Positions 43,426 through 54,060 of a stretch of 64,000 bases of DNA are shown piece by piece. Below the pieces are notes generated by a model that was given only the letters and a program-made list of their open reading frames with translations, had not been told where the DNA came from and did no database searches. Location: the NCBI GenBank assembly GCA_023213315.1, contig JAKCPI010022051.1, positions 1-64,000 of the forward strand. Direction: 5' to 3'. Source of the DNA: Euborellia annulipes (taxonomy: Eukaryota > Arthropoda > Insecta > Dermaptera > Anisolabididae). The stretch's first letter is position 1, and each line of letters opens with the position of its first letter. Made by a program: the position numbers and the translations under genes.

Positions 43426-43930
43426 CTTTGCACTCATCCTGAACAAGCCCATGAAAGTACGACAATAGGAATTAATTTTTTTTTTTTTTTTAATTCAATA
43501 CTCCTTGTAACTTAAAAAACTACACTGAAAAAAAAAACCTTGTAAATTCAATGGAAATCCCTTCAATTCATTCCGAAACCGTAATGAAAATGCGTCAATG
43601 AGGTTTCTCGTCAATTCAATGGGATACCTTGTTAAAACGAAATTGAAGGTGCATCTTATAATTTCAAAAAGGTTTTCCTGTTGAAAAAAACTGACAAGAT
43701 TTCCTTTAAATTTAAAAGGAAATTTTGTTAAAACGAAGTTGACCGTATTTACCGTAAATTTTAAAGGAAATTTTGTTGAAACAAAATGACAGGATTTCCT
43801 GTAATTTTTAAAGGAAATTTTGTTGAAACCAAATTGACAGGATTTCCTGTAATTTTTAAAGGATATTTTGTCAAAACTAAATTTACTGGATTTCTTGTAA
43901 TTTTAAAATGATTTTTCATTTAATTTTAAA

Positions 43931-44190
43931 TTGAATTTATTTCAATCTGCTACAGCTACACTCGACGGAACACAGGTTTTTGGCGTGTTGATTAATTTAA
44001 GAGATTTTTTTAATTATTTATTTTAAATATATTTTTAATTTTTCTCAGGTCAAAGATATGCATTATTGTTTTACGAATGACATGAGAACAATCAAACATA
44101 TATTTAAAAAATAATTAAAAAATTTTTTAATTAATCAACACGCCAAAATCCTGTGTTCCGACGAGCTGTGGCAGATTGAAATAAATTCAA
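43931..44190. repeat. Foldback nested in the CACTG element
   Basis: The left arm TTGAATTTATTTCAATCTGC, ACGGAACACAGGTTTTTGGC, GTGTTGATTAATT pairs with AATTAATCAACACGCCAAAA, TCCTGTGTTCCGACG and GCAGATTGAAATAAATTCAA. The central ~100 bp is AT-rich. Confidence 0.85.
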
Positions 44191-45160
44191 GTTACAATGA
44201 TTTTTTTGTCAAAAACAATTTGACAGGATTTCTTATAATTTTAAAAGGATTCTTTCTATAAAGGAAATTATGTAAAAAAATCAAATTTACAAAATTATAA
44301 CAAAAAAAATGTTTTATTATTTTACGAGTTAATTACAAAAAAATTACAATTCAGTTGTAATGTACACCAAACTTATATAAATAAATACTTTTGAAATGAA
44401 ATATCAAGATGTCTTATTTTATAAATAGGCCTATTAATAAGATTTGAAACATATTAAAATATCAAAAATATGTATTTATTTTTAGATAATATGAAAAAAA
44501 AAATAGAAATGTCATTTTCAGAACCATAGGATGAATTGTTCATTTGTAGATGCTGAATCTTCGATTTTGTATTCTGAAAAAAAAAAAAAAAAAAAGTTTG
44601 TTTTGTAATTCTACCAAAAAATTTATATTCTAAATTTTTAACTTGTTGAATCATCTCAGTCAGCTACCTACCTGATCAAGACAGCCAGAAGCCCTTTTGG
44701 GCTAAGGTGACTTTATTGTATTCGATTCTTTTGTCGCTTGAAAATAAGGAATTTTATCTGAAAGAACCCTTTTCCCACTAATGTCAATGGCCGAAAGCCT
44801 AAAACGTATGCAAGAGTTTTTTATTCAAAAAAAATAAATTGTATAAACACTAGATAATATTTTGAAACATTTTACATTTTGTTTTATAACATTATATTTA
44901 CCTTTTAATGTATGAAACAGACCTTCTAAATCCCACTCAATTAGAATGTGATATAATTTTAAATAGTCTTTATTGAAGTCTTGCAAGTCAAGCACAAAAT
45001 TTATTATAAATAATATATTAAAAGAAAATCATAATATATTTTGTAGACGTACCTTGGTTTTTTGCCATAATATGTAAGAAAAAAACAGGACACAAAGAAA
45101 ATTTTGTTAGACGTGCCGTGAATAAAAAAAAAAAAGTACAAATATTTTTCAAAATTAAAA

Positions 45161-45828
45161 ATCTGGTGTGACTGGCGCACAGCACACAACTTTCTCTTAC
45201 CTTCGGTAATCGAAAGTTGTGTTCTGTGCTTGTCACACCAGATTTTTTGTGTCGGCATGTATTTAGTTCCCGGCAGTAGGGAATATTTAAATTCAGATGT
45301 AAAATTTATAAGTATGGGAAAATATTTATATTTTGTTACCATGGCAACCATTTCTCCTATCTTCCCTATGAAGAACAAGAGTAAAGTGTGCTTCAAACAA
45401 TTTTGAGGGCAAAACGAGAATATACATTTGAAAGAGCATCTAAAAAATAATTGATTTTTGAATTTTAATCAAAATCGTTAGAGCGAATTTTAAGAAAATC
45501 GAAAAAAAAAACTGAAAAAGTACATCAGTAAAGTACTAGTAGTCTTTGGCCGATTTTGATTAAAAGCTTATTTTTCCGGTCCCGGGGGTGTTTAACTTAT
45601 ATATAAAATTTCAGCCTCATAGCTCAATTCCTTCATGCTTAAAATTGAACACACACACACACACACACCAGAGACACACAGACAGACCATGTCGCGAAAA
45701 CCACTTTTTTGGATTCAGGGGACCTCAAAACGTGAAGATCCATCAAAATCTCGACATCGAATTTTTGACATGAATCCAATACTTTCTCTCTATATATATA
45801 TTACATATATACATAGGTAAGAGAAAGT
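45161..45828 (-). mobile_element. H repeat, copy 8, full length
   Basis: It runs uninterrupted from the 3' hairpin (ATCTGGTGTGACTGGCGCAC) to the 5' hairpin (GGTAAGAGAAAGT), including CATGGCAACCATTTCTCC and ATCTCGACATCGAATTTTTG. Together with copy 10 it defines the family length of about 670 bp. A 130-residue frame across it (45004-45396) is not conserved between copies and is not a gene. Confidence 0.92.
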
Positions 45829-46283
45829 AAAAAAGTATATATGATAGAAGATATCAACTCGGATTTCAAATATTCAAAGAATGAATCTGGAAAAGAAATG
45901 CTGCCTAGTCAACTCAAGCTAGTCATACTGTCTGCTAAGAGAGAATGACGAGCTTTGAGTTAGAGAGGAAGCAATGGGTAGGTAGGTAGGTATGGAGGGA
46001 GTTGCCTTTTTCTCAGGTAAAATAAGAATTTAAAGGTTTTTACTGTCAAATTTAAAGGAAACCTTGTCAATTTTACAGGATTTCTTTTTGAATTAGAACT
46101 CGATGAAATTTCCTGTAAAAATAAAAGGAAATTTTTTCATTTTTACGGTATGAATTTGTCATATAGAACTTGAGGCGATTTCTTGTAAAAATGAAAGGAA
46201 AATTTGTTAATTTTATGGGAAGGTTTGTTGAAAATTTTTAAAGGGATTTCACTTTAAATTTACAAGGTCGGTTTTTTTCAGTG

Positions 46284-46757
46284 TAAGTAAAATTTAAGAA
46301 CTCGACATAAATCTCTCTTAATTCATATATTCTGTTTTTTATTTTATAACAATCAAATAACATCATTTTTTTAAGAAAGTTCGAACGATAACACAATATT
46401 AAAAATTTAATAATTTATTCTAAGATATATCAAATCCGAGTGGAAAATAGGAGTTCAGGGAGGGGGGGGGAAGAGAAGGGTTTATTATACACAGAGGCTC
46501 TACAACTAGGGCCTATTGATCTATTGAGTACCTCTTCTCAGCCCTTGATTCTTGAAGTGTCTTCACCCCTTCACTCTAGACCCCTTAACACCCGTTGCTT
46601 GTAGGCCTACTACAAAACTCGTATGCAAAAAATCTTAACTAAGGGGAAATTTTTTATTTTTTTGAGAAATTTTTCTTAACTTATAAATTAACTACTGAAC
46701 ATGATTAATTTTAATTTATTCTCTAAATAAACTAACATTTTCTTGGATTAAAAAAAA
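46284..46757. other. AT-rich sequence, nothing recognised
   Basis: No gene or repeat relation apart from a G-run near 46460-46468. Confidence 0.5.
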
Positions 46758-46861
46758 ATCTGGGTGTGACTGGTCGCACCAGATTTTTTGCGTCGAAATA
46801 TTTAGTTTCCGCCATAACATTAAAATTCAAAATGTAATAAAATTTATAAACATGGAAAAAA

Positions 46862-47095
46862 TATTTATTTGAAGGAGTAATAAATGAGCAAGCAGCTAGT
46901 TATATTTCAATTTATTAATAAACCAGGGCCGACGTTTCGGTCACAAATGGGCCAGGTAATGTCTGAAATAATCCTCGCCAAGTTATATTGAGCATACACA
47001 ATTATACCTAGCTCAATCATGATAATGCCTCAAATTTTATTATTATATCGTACCATGGACAGAGAGTGAATGCTCATTTATTCTTCCTATTTAAA
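46862..47095. repeat. GACGTTTCGGTC module inside H copy 9
   Basis: AATTTATTAATAAACCAGGG is followed by CCGACGTTTCGGTCACAAAT, the complement of the CCGAAACGTC type, with loosely inverted edges (GGAGTAATAAATGAGC and GCTCATTTATTCTTCC). Confidence 0.7.
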
Positions 47096-47486
47096 AATAT
47101 TTATATTTTGTTACCATGGCAATCATTTCTCTTACCTTTCCTATTAAGTACAAGAGTAAAGTGTGCTTCAAACAATTTTGAGGACAACTTGAAAATATAC
47201 ATTTTATAGAGCATCTAAAAATATTGATTTTTGAATTTTAATCAAAAACGTTAGAGCAAATTTTGAGAAAATCGAAAAAAACTGAAAAAGTACATCAGTA
47301 AAGTACTCGCACACTTTGGCGGATTTTGTTCAAAAGATTCGTGTCACGTCCCAGGGGGGTACCACACAGACAAACAGACCATGTTGAGAAAACCAATTTT
47401 TTGGACTCAGGGGACCTTAAAACGTGAATATTCACCAAAATCTCGACATCGAATTTTTGACAAGAATCCAACACTTTCTCACTATA

Positions 47487-48415
47487 TATGGACCCTATTA
47501 CGCATTAGTGTGTCAAGCTCCACCCACCGAGTTTTGAGAAAATTAACATTAGTTTTTTGTTTTCATTGGATTATATATAATTTTTACTTTCTCTTACCTA
47601 TGTATATATGTAATATATATATAGAGAGAAAGTATTGGTTCATGTCAAAAATTCGATGTCGAGATTTTGATGGATCTTCACGTTTTGAGGTCCCCTGAAT
47701 CCAAAAAAGTGGTTTTCGCGACATGGTCTGTCTGTGGGTGGGTGGGTGGGTGGGGTGTGTGTGTGTCTGTGTTCAATTTTAAGCATGAAGGAATTGAGCT
47801 ACGAGGTTAAAATTTTATATTTAAGTTAAACACCCCCGGGACCGGAAAAATAAGCTTTTAATCAAAATCGGCCAAAGAGTACTAGTACTTTACTGATGTA
47901 CTTTTTCAGTTTTTTTCGATTTTCTCAAAAATCGCTCTAACGATTTTGATTAAAATTCAAAAATCAATTATTTTTTAGATGCTCTTTCAAAGGTATATTC
48001 TCGTTTTGCCCTCAAAATTGTTTGAAGCACACTTTACTCTTGTGCTTCATAGGAAAGATAGGAGAAATGGTTGCCATGGTAACAAAATATAAATATTTTC
48101 CCATACTTATAAATTTTACATCCGAATTCAAATATTCCCTACTGCCGGGGACTAAATACATGTCGACACAAAAAATCTGGTGTGACAAGCACAGTACACA
48201 ACTTTCGATTACCGAAGGTAAGAGAAAGTTGTGTGCTGTGGCCAGTCACACCAGATTTTTTTTTGTCAATTGTTCAAGTAACATTAAATATAAATTTTTT
48301 TAGGACATATTTCATAAAAAATACTATTAATTATAGCATTTGAAACAATATTCCGTGCTTAACTCATTTTTTAATTTTTTGGCGCTTGACACACTAATGC
48401 ATAACAGGGTCCATA
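47487..48415. mobile_element. TATGGACC MITE split by an H element
   Basis: Terminal repeats: TATGGACCCTATTACGCATT, AGTGTGTCAAGC and, inverted, GCGCTTGACACACTAATGCA, TAACAGGGTCCATA, with TA outside both. The two halves (47487-47580 and 48260-48415) match the uninterrupted copy at 62244-62498. The break falls in its T-run. Confidence 0.88.
47586..48255 (+). mobile_element. H repeat, copy 10, intact 670-bp reference copy
   Basis: The edges are defined by comparison with the unbroken MITE at 62244-62498. H begins ACTTTCTCTTACCTATGTAT and ends GGCCAGTCACACCAGA between T-runs of the target. The 5' end folds on itself (CTTTCTCT...AGAGAAAG around ATATAT). The 3' end folds over ~85 bp (GGTGTGAC/GTCACACC, CACAACTTTC/GAAAGTTGTG). 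Between lie a GTGGGTGGG/GTGTGTCTGTG tract and GCTCTAACGATTTTG. No frame is conserved between copies. Confidence 0.93.
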
Positions 48416-48419
48416 TAGC

Positions 48420-48420
<1 letters not shown>

Positions 48421-48459
<39 letters not shown>
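48421..48459. repeat. TA microsatellite
   Basis: About 17 TA units at the resumed 5' end of H copy 9. Confidence 0.9.
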
Positions 48460-48471
48460 CCAAGGGAAAGT

Positions 48472-49564
48472 AAAAAAGATTTACTTAAAAAATTTAAAAT
48501 AAACTATAGTATTTGTAAATCTATTACTGTTATTATATTTAATTCAAATATTTGATAATTATAATAAAAATTTTTCTCTCTCTGGCCACCACAAAAATCT
48601 CCTCCCCCCCCTCTTTTATTATTTTCCAATAATAATCCCCATTTTTTTTTTTTTTTTTCATTTTTATTATTATTTTAATTTAAATTAAATATCATCATCT
48701 CTCCATTTCCATTTTCGAAATCATATTCTTTCTCTCTCTATTTTTTTTAATTAATTAAAATTAATATTAAAAGGAAAATAAAGTCTGGGAAAACGGAAGT
48801 TAATATAAGAATGGAGTAGAAGAGAGAGAGAGAGCCAAGGATATTTTAATAATTTTCTCAAAGTCTAAAATCCAAAGAACATTAGATTTAATTAAGCTAC
48901 TGTCAAACTCGATTCGCTCTCTCTCTTTCTCTCTTATACTCACACACATAGGGAGAGAGAGAGATGGGTTGAGATTTCGACTGGATCATCAATTCTATTA
49001 TCTTTCATTAGAGCACACACAAGCTCTTCTCTCTCTGTTATTTTATGAAGAAGAAGAAGAACAGAGTCTCTAAGTTCATTCATTTTGATCATTAACGACA
49101 AAGACGTTGTGTCGTCGTCGTAGCCGGTTACGACGAAGAAGACGATGATGATGATAGGGTGTTTCTTAAATAAATCTCTATTAACAGACTGTTAAAAAAT
49201 GTATCAATTTAGAGTGAAGGGAGAATGAGAAAGAGGGATTAGAAACAATAATGAAAATGAAATTAATAATGGTCGACTTTTTTTTTTTTTTGTTGCAAAG
49301 ACATGGTAATAATTAAATATCTCAGAACCCCCACACACTCTCTACATGACTGATTAATTAGCCGGATTGGGGAGTTTTTGAAAATAAAATACAAATTTAC
49401 GTGATTCATCGACATTTATTTGGACAAATCGCTTCATCTAATAAGGGGGGTTTCCTCCAGAATTTGAAAAGAATGTGTATGTACTTATTGGCAACGTTTC
49501 TAGAGAGTCTGTGTCTTCATCTAGTAACAGATATATCTGTTATCACAGTATAAGAGTGCCTAAG
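48472..49564. other. Microsatellite-rich sequence
   Basis: GA/CT tracts (48818-48832, 48918-48933, 48954-48964), AAG (49048-49061), GTC (49110-49119) and ATG (49145-49156) runs. No gene is recognised. Confidence 0.55.
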
Positions 49565-49877
49565 CAGTGGCGTAGCGAAGGGGGAGGGGGCAAGGGGGTT
49601 CATCATGCTCCGGGCGCTACTCACAAAGGGGCGCCAAATGGTCCGCCAAACAAAAAATTGCTGCATAATTTTTATTTTTATTATAATTGATTTCTGGAAA
49701 ATATATTTTAAATTTAGTGCCAGTGTAATATAATAATTTTGCTCTTATGATGGAATAACAAAAGAATAATACTTTTGTATATTTAACATATAATACTATA
49801 TGGTTTTTGAATGGGGGGGGGGGGGCGCTAAAAAGCTATTGTGCCCCGGGCCGCGAGTAAAGCTCGCTACGCCACTG
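49565..49877. mobile_element. hAT-like MITE, TSD TGCCTAAG
   Basis: The ends are CAGTGGCGTAGCGAAGGGG and AGCTCGCTACGCCACTG, with TGCCTAAG at 49557-49564 and 49878-49885. A G-rich left block and a G-run at 49813-49825 are internal. No coding sequence. Confidence 0.95.
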
Positions 49878-50204
49878 TGCCTAAGAGAAGCGGGGAGGTA
49901 TTTTCTTCGTAGTGTACTGTATAAGTGGGCAAGCCTGATGGCTCTAAACGTAGTTATTAAGTAGTACGTTTTTGGAAGTTAATCTAAACCTTCAATTTTG
50001 TAAACCTTCAAATCGTGCCCTGAAAAATAAACAAAATCGACTTGACCACTTATTCAATGGGATATCAGATATAAAATTTTGATAATTTTGATTCCAGTTA
50101 ATTTTTCTTAATATATTTCAACATTCATGAATTACATACTATTTAGGAATATATAGCCCTTTCTATATGGTAATTTTGAGTTCTGCTCCCTCATCGTTTT
50201 TTTA

Positions 50205-50340
50205 ATTTTTTTTTTTTTAACCCTTTTCGGATACAGAGGCCATTTAGGGGTGATAAATTTATTTATTTATTAAAATTACATAGTATCGATGGCACTGGGG
50301 GGCTTTCCACATGCTGATTGCCCGGGATCACTCATCATTT
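50205..50340 (-). mobile_element. SINE F, head-truncated
   Basis: T-run, then CCCTTTTCGGATACAGAGGC, ATTTATTTATTAAAA and GTATCGATGGCACTGGGGGG, stopping in the GATTGCCCGGGATCACTC region of the head. Confidence 0.8.
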
Positions 50341-50451
50341 TTTAATTTATACCAGTCACAAACGAATATACTATCTTGGAGTTTAGGGCTTTCACAGTTG
50401 TTATCATTAATAAAAGAATTTGATTTTCGGTTTAACTGTTCGGTTTATTTG

Positions 50452-50640
50452 TAAAAATTACAACGTTTCGGTCACTCATTCTGTGGCCTTCTTCAGATAC
50501 AATTCAGCTAAGATTACAAAAGTTGTTATGCTATAAAAAGCAATCTGATTGTCACAGATATAACAATTTTTGTAATCTTAGCTGAATTTAATCTGAAGAA
50601 GGCCACAGAATGATTGGCCGAAACGTTGTAATTTTTAAAA
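50452..50640. repeat. Palindrome with CTGAAGA/CGAAACGTT core
   Basis: Left AAATTACAACGTTTCGGTCA and CTGTGGCCTTCTTCAGAT pair with right ATCTGAAGAAGGCCACAG and GGCCGAAACGTTGTAATTTT. AGCTAAGATTACAAAAGTTG also pairs. In the right arm GGCC/GGCC separates CTGAAGA from GAAA. Confidence 0.9.
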
Positions 50641-51317
50641 ATTTCATCAAATTATTCAAAATTATTCAAATATATTTATTTTTGGGACGGATATTATATT
50701 TTATTTTTCAAACCCTCCAAAACAAGGGAAATATAAACAAACCTAGAGGTTGTGTGTTAAGGTGCTGGGATTTGTCGTCTTGATAAGAATGCTGTCTGTA
50801 TCTGTTTATTTGTGTCTGTATGCGTGTGTGTATATGGGTGAAAGAAGGGGAAGTGACTTGAAGGAATTGAGATTAAGCCAATCTCTCTCATCGTCAAGAC
50901 AATCGTTTCTCTCTCTCTTAAAAGGGCATAATAAAAGTGGCTGACTGCAAGATAGAAGTTTTATTGTCAATGCTAACGTTAGCAACGACGTCGACAACAC
51001 ACACCCACACACACACACCCTATTTATATATATCTTATACACATATATATATCGGAATGGTTAAGTCAATTTGCTTAACTTGAGCTCGCTTTATTTATTA
51101 CAATACGGTTTTATTTTATTAGAAAAATAAAGAATTTTTTTCTAACCTTAATCGTAAATTTAAATATATTTATTTTGTGGCTAGGTAAATACGGTCGTTT
51201 TAATTTTAGTGATTTCTAGAATATAAAAATAAATAAATAAAATAGAGCTTTATTTTCTCTCATACTTCAATAAAATAAAGTTATCATGATTTATAAAATT
51301 CCATTCGAATTTAATAG
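50641..51317. other. AT-rich sequence, nothing recognised
   Basis: CA-type microsatellite at 50998-51018 and TA tract at 51040-51050. The overlapping short frames are not gene-like. Confidence 0.5.
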
Positions 51318-51726
51318 TTAAGGGGGAGTAGGAGGGGCCGTCTAAACGTATTAAAAAAAAAAAAAAAACTAGACTATTAGGGGTCGTCCACATATTATGT
51401 AACGTCTTTTTTTCTAGGCCAGACCCTCCCCCCCAACGGGGTACCTAATATGATGGACGACCCCATATAAAGAATTTTTCAGTGCTGTTTTTTTTTTTAA
51501 ATTCATAAGGGATTATTTAACAGAAAGCTATAATTTTTTTAATGAACTATTAAAAAATTATGGAAATTAATTTTTTTGTTATCAAGCTAATACAGAGAAA
51601 CAATCTGTCCCAATAATCTTTAATTTTTTTTAAATTTAAAGCAAAAGATTGCGGGCCAGTCTAACAGTCGGTATTATCAGATCCCCTATTGGCTTATATC
51701 CGGCCTATATATGGAGAAGTTTGGGT

Positions 51727-51742
51727 GGGGGGGGGGGGGGGT

Positions 51743-51799
<57 letters not shown>
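51727..51799 (+). repeat. Poly-G tract (15 G, then 55 G)
   Basis: GTTTG separates a 15-base and an uninterrupted 55-base G-run, directly followed by a TA tract. The frames reading poly-Gly across it are artefacts. Assembly length here is probably unreliable. Confidence 0.95.
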
Positions 51800-51800
<1 letters not shown>

Positions 51801-51909
51801 TATATATATATATATATATTTTTATGCTTTTATAAAGGATACATAATATATAATAACATTTATAAAGTATTTATTGTTATAAGATCAATGAAAATCAAAT
51901 GCATTAAAT

Positions 51910-52296
51910 CAGTGGTTCCCAACCTTTTTTGATCTTTTAAGAATGAACACTTTATAAATGTTATTATATATTATGTATCCTTTATAAAATAAAAATATAT
52001 AAATATAGGCCAAATATAAGCCAATAGGGGATCTGATAATACCGGCTGTTAGACTAGCCCGCCATCTTTTGCTTTAAATTAAAAAAAAAAAAAAATTAAA
52101 ATTATTGAGACAGTTTGTTTTTCTGTAATAGCTTGATAACAAAAAAATTAATTTTCATAATATTTTAATAAATCATTAAAAAAATTATAACTTTCTGTTA
52201 CATAATCAATCCATTATGAATTTAATTCATTATTTTTTCTTAGACGTCCGCTACCCAGTTCCAGTTAGCCCGCTACCCACTGGTTGGGAACCGCTG
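51910..52296. mobile_element. hAT-like element carrying an inverted piece of the TTAA family
   Basis: The ends CAGTGGTTCCCAACC and GGTTGGGAACCGCTG are classic hAT termini. The flanks CATTAAAT (51902-51909) and CTTTAGAT (52297-52304) are 6/8 identical, a decayed TSD. The interior (51935-52250) is a minus-strand copy of the TTAA element core, facing the plus-strand copy just to its left. Confidence 0.85.
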
Positions 52297-52309
52297 CTTT
52301 AGATTATTA

Positions 52310-54060
52310 CCCAGACAGCCTGGAATATTGCAGTAATATTGCAGCAATTTTGCCAACCTTGCACAATATTGACAATATTGAAGCAACATTGCTGTAATTT
52401 CGCTGCGCAATATTGAAGTGAGGACATTGCAGAAATATTGCAGCAATATTGCTGTGGCAACATTGAAGTGTGAATATTGCAACAATATTGCAGTGGTAAC
52501 ATTGAATAGTGAATATTGCAGCAATATTGCATCAATATTGCTGTTGCAATATTAAAGTGTGAATATTGTTGCAATATTGCATCAATATTGCTGTTGCAAA
52601 ATTGAATACTGAATATTTCAGCAATATTGCAGTGGCAATATTGAAGTGTAAATATTGCAGCAATATTCCTGAAATATTACAGTGGCAACATTGAAGGGTG
52701 AATATTGAAGCAATATTGCAGCACAATGTTGCAATGGCAAGATTGAAGTATGAATATTTCAACAATATTGCAGTGGCAATATTGAAGTGTAAATATTGCA
52801 GCAATATTCCTGAAATATTACAGTGGCAACATTGAAGGGTGAATATTGAAGCAATATTGCAGCACAATGTTGCAATGGCAACATTGAAGTATGAATATTT
52901 CAACAATATTGCAGTGGCAATATTGAAGTGTAAATATTGCAGAAATATTCCTGAAATATTACAGTGACAACATTGAAGGGTGAATATTGAAGCAATATTG
53001 CAGCACAATGTTGCAATGGCAACATTGAAGTATGAATATTGCAGCAATATTGCAGGGTCAATATTGAAGTGTGAATATTGCAGCAATATTGAAGTGGCAA
53101 CATTGAATAGTGAATATAGGCTTAAAATTATCATATCAACTTTATAATATTCATATTAATTAAATTAATTAATGCCCGTGATGACCCGTGGCTCAGAGAG
53201 AAGACACTAGCTTCTTGAGCCTGGGGTCCAGGATTCGCTTTCCGTCCCCAGCGAGAAAAATTTATTTCATTTGAATTGACTGCAAATAATTTGAAATAAA
53301 TAGGGATGGGGTCTAAATCGCCTTAGATGCCGAAAAAGAAAAAAAATTAAAAAAAAAAAAAAAAATTAATTTTAAATATTAAAAATTATTATTTTTTTAC
53401 AATTTATAAGTGACTTTTTGTTTAAAAAAAAATTTAATAGTACTACATACGAATTAAGTAGCTTAAAAAGTGTTGAAATTTCATATAGGAAAACGTCCGA
53501 GGCAGTAAAGGAGTCGAATATTGGAATCAAGACATTGGAAATATTGGAAATGCAAAAAACTCGTGTTCAAATCCCTCTATGAACAAGTTTTTTTTCCTTG
53601 CAATATTGCCACAATATTTCATGCAATATTGCCACAATATTTCATGCAATATTGCCACAATATTCCATGCAATATTGCCACAATATTCCATGCAATATTG
53701 CCACAATATTCCATGCAATATTGCCACAATATTCCATGCAATATTGCCACAATATTCCATGCAATATTGCCACAATATTCCATGCAATATTGCCACAATA
53801 TTCCATGCAATATTGCCACAATATTCCATGCAATATTGCCGGAATATTCTCGTAATATTGCTGCAATACTTGCAATATTTTTGTAATATTGCAACAATAT
53901 TCCATTCAGTATTGCCCCAATATTCCTGCAAGTTACAAAGAGGCGGACATAGGAATATTGCAACAATGTTGCTGTATTGTTCCTGAAATATTCCCTGCAA
54001 GGTTAAATATTGCAATGTAAGATTCCTGCAATATTAATGCAAGATTCCAGGCTGTCTGGG
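52310..54060. mobile_element. TIR-bounded element filled with AATATTGC satellite, TA TSD
   Basis: Inverted ends are CCCAGACAGCCTGGAATATT on the left and GATTCCAGGCTGTCTGGG on the right, with TA outside both (52308-52309, 54061-54062). Copies A and B of the TTAA family show the empty site (ATTATTAGCTACC), so the insertion is exact. The interior is almost entirely repeats built on CAATATTG: a left block (52320-53110) with a higher-order period of ~141 bp repeated three times, and a right block (53595-53840) of about eleven 23-bp units (GCCACAATATTCCATGCAAT plus ATT). A SINE (53170-53385) lies between. No transposase frame is seen. Confidence 0.9.
53170..53385 (+). mobile_element. Third SINE family, in the satellite element
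   Basis: A tRNA-like head (CGTGGCTCAGAGAGAAGAC for the A box and GGGGTCCAGGATTCGC for the B box) is followed by GCCTTAGATGCCGAAAAAG and an A-run. AAATTAATT occurs at both edges as a possible TSD. Confidence 0.75.

Larger units (their letters stand above)
43523..46283. mobile_element. 2.76-kb CACTG-ended element with subterminal repeats
   Basis: Inverted ends: CACTGAAAAAAAAAACCTTG on the left, AAGGTCGGTTTTTTTCAGTG on the right, with TA outside both (43521-43522 and 46284-46285). Inside each end are several ~50-60-bp tandem units containing AAAGGAAATTTTGTT and GACAGGATTTCCTG (43670-43900 and, complementary, 46035-46240). TA target plus CACTG ends suggests the Tc1/mariner group, but no transposase remains. 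A foldback (43931-44190) and an H repeat (45161-45828) occupy the middle. Confidence 0.8.
46758..48471 (-). mobile_element. H repeat, copy 9, containing a foldback piece and a TA MITE
   Basis: The 3' hairpin (shortened) starts at 46758. The body is interrupted at 46862-47095 by a GTTTCGGT-type piece and continues to ATCCAACACTTTCTCACTA at 47486. The TATGGACC MITE (47487-48415) then interrupts its TA-rich 5' hairpin, which resumes after 48417 as a TA tract and GCCAAGGGAAAGTAAAAAAG. Confidence 0.82.

Noticed and set aside
45004..45396. A 130-residue minus-strand frame and a similar 93-residue frame at 48022-48303
   Set aside because: Both lie in H repeats; the frame is not kept in the other copies and crosses the noncoding hairpin.
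47586..48255. H as a Helitron
   Set aside because: There is a 3' hairpin, but no 5' TC, no CTRR end and no A/T insertion junction; the ends sit in T-runs.
51649..51932. Frames with poly-Gly stretches
   Set aside because: They come from the poly-G tract and the flanking TA repeat.
52320..53110. A CRISPR array
   Set aside because: The repeats have no unique spacers and the context is a eukaryotic TIR element.
52273..54015. Long open frames on both strands (up to 200 residues) rich in Asn, Ile, Ala, Cys and Tyr
   Set aside because: They are translations of the CAATATTG satellite; every frame of a stop-free short-period repeat stays open.
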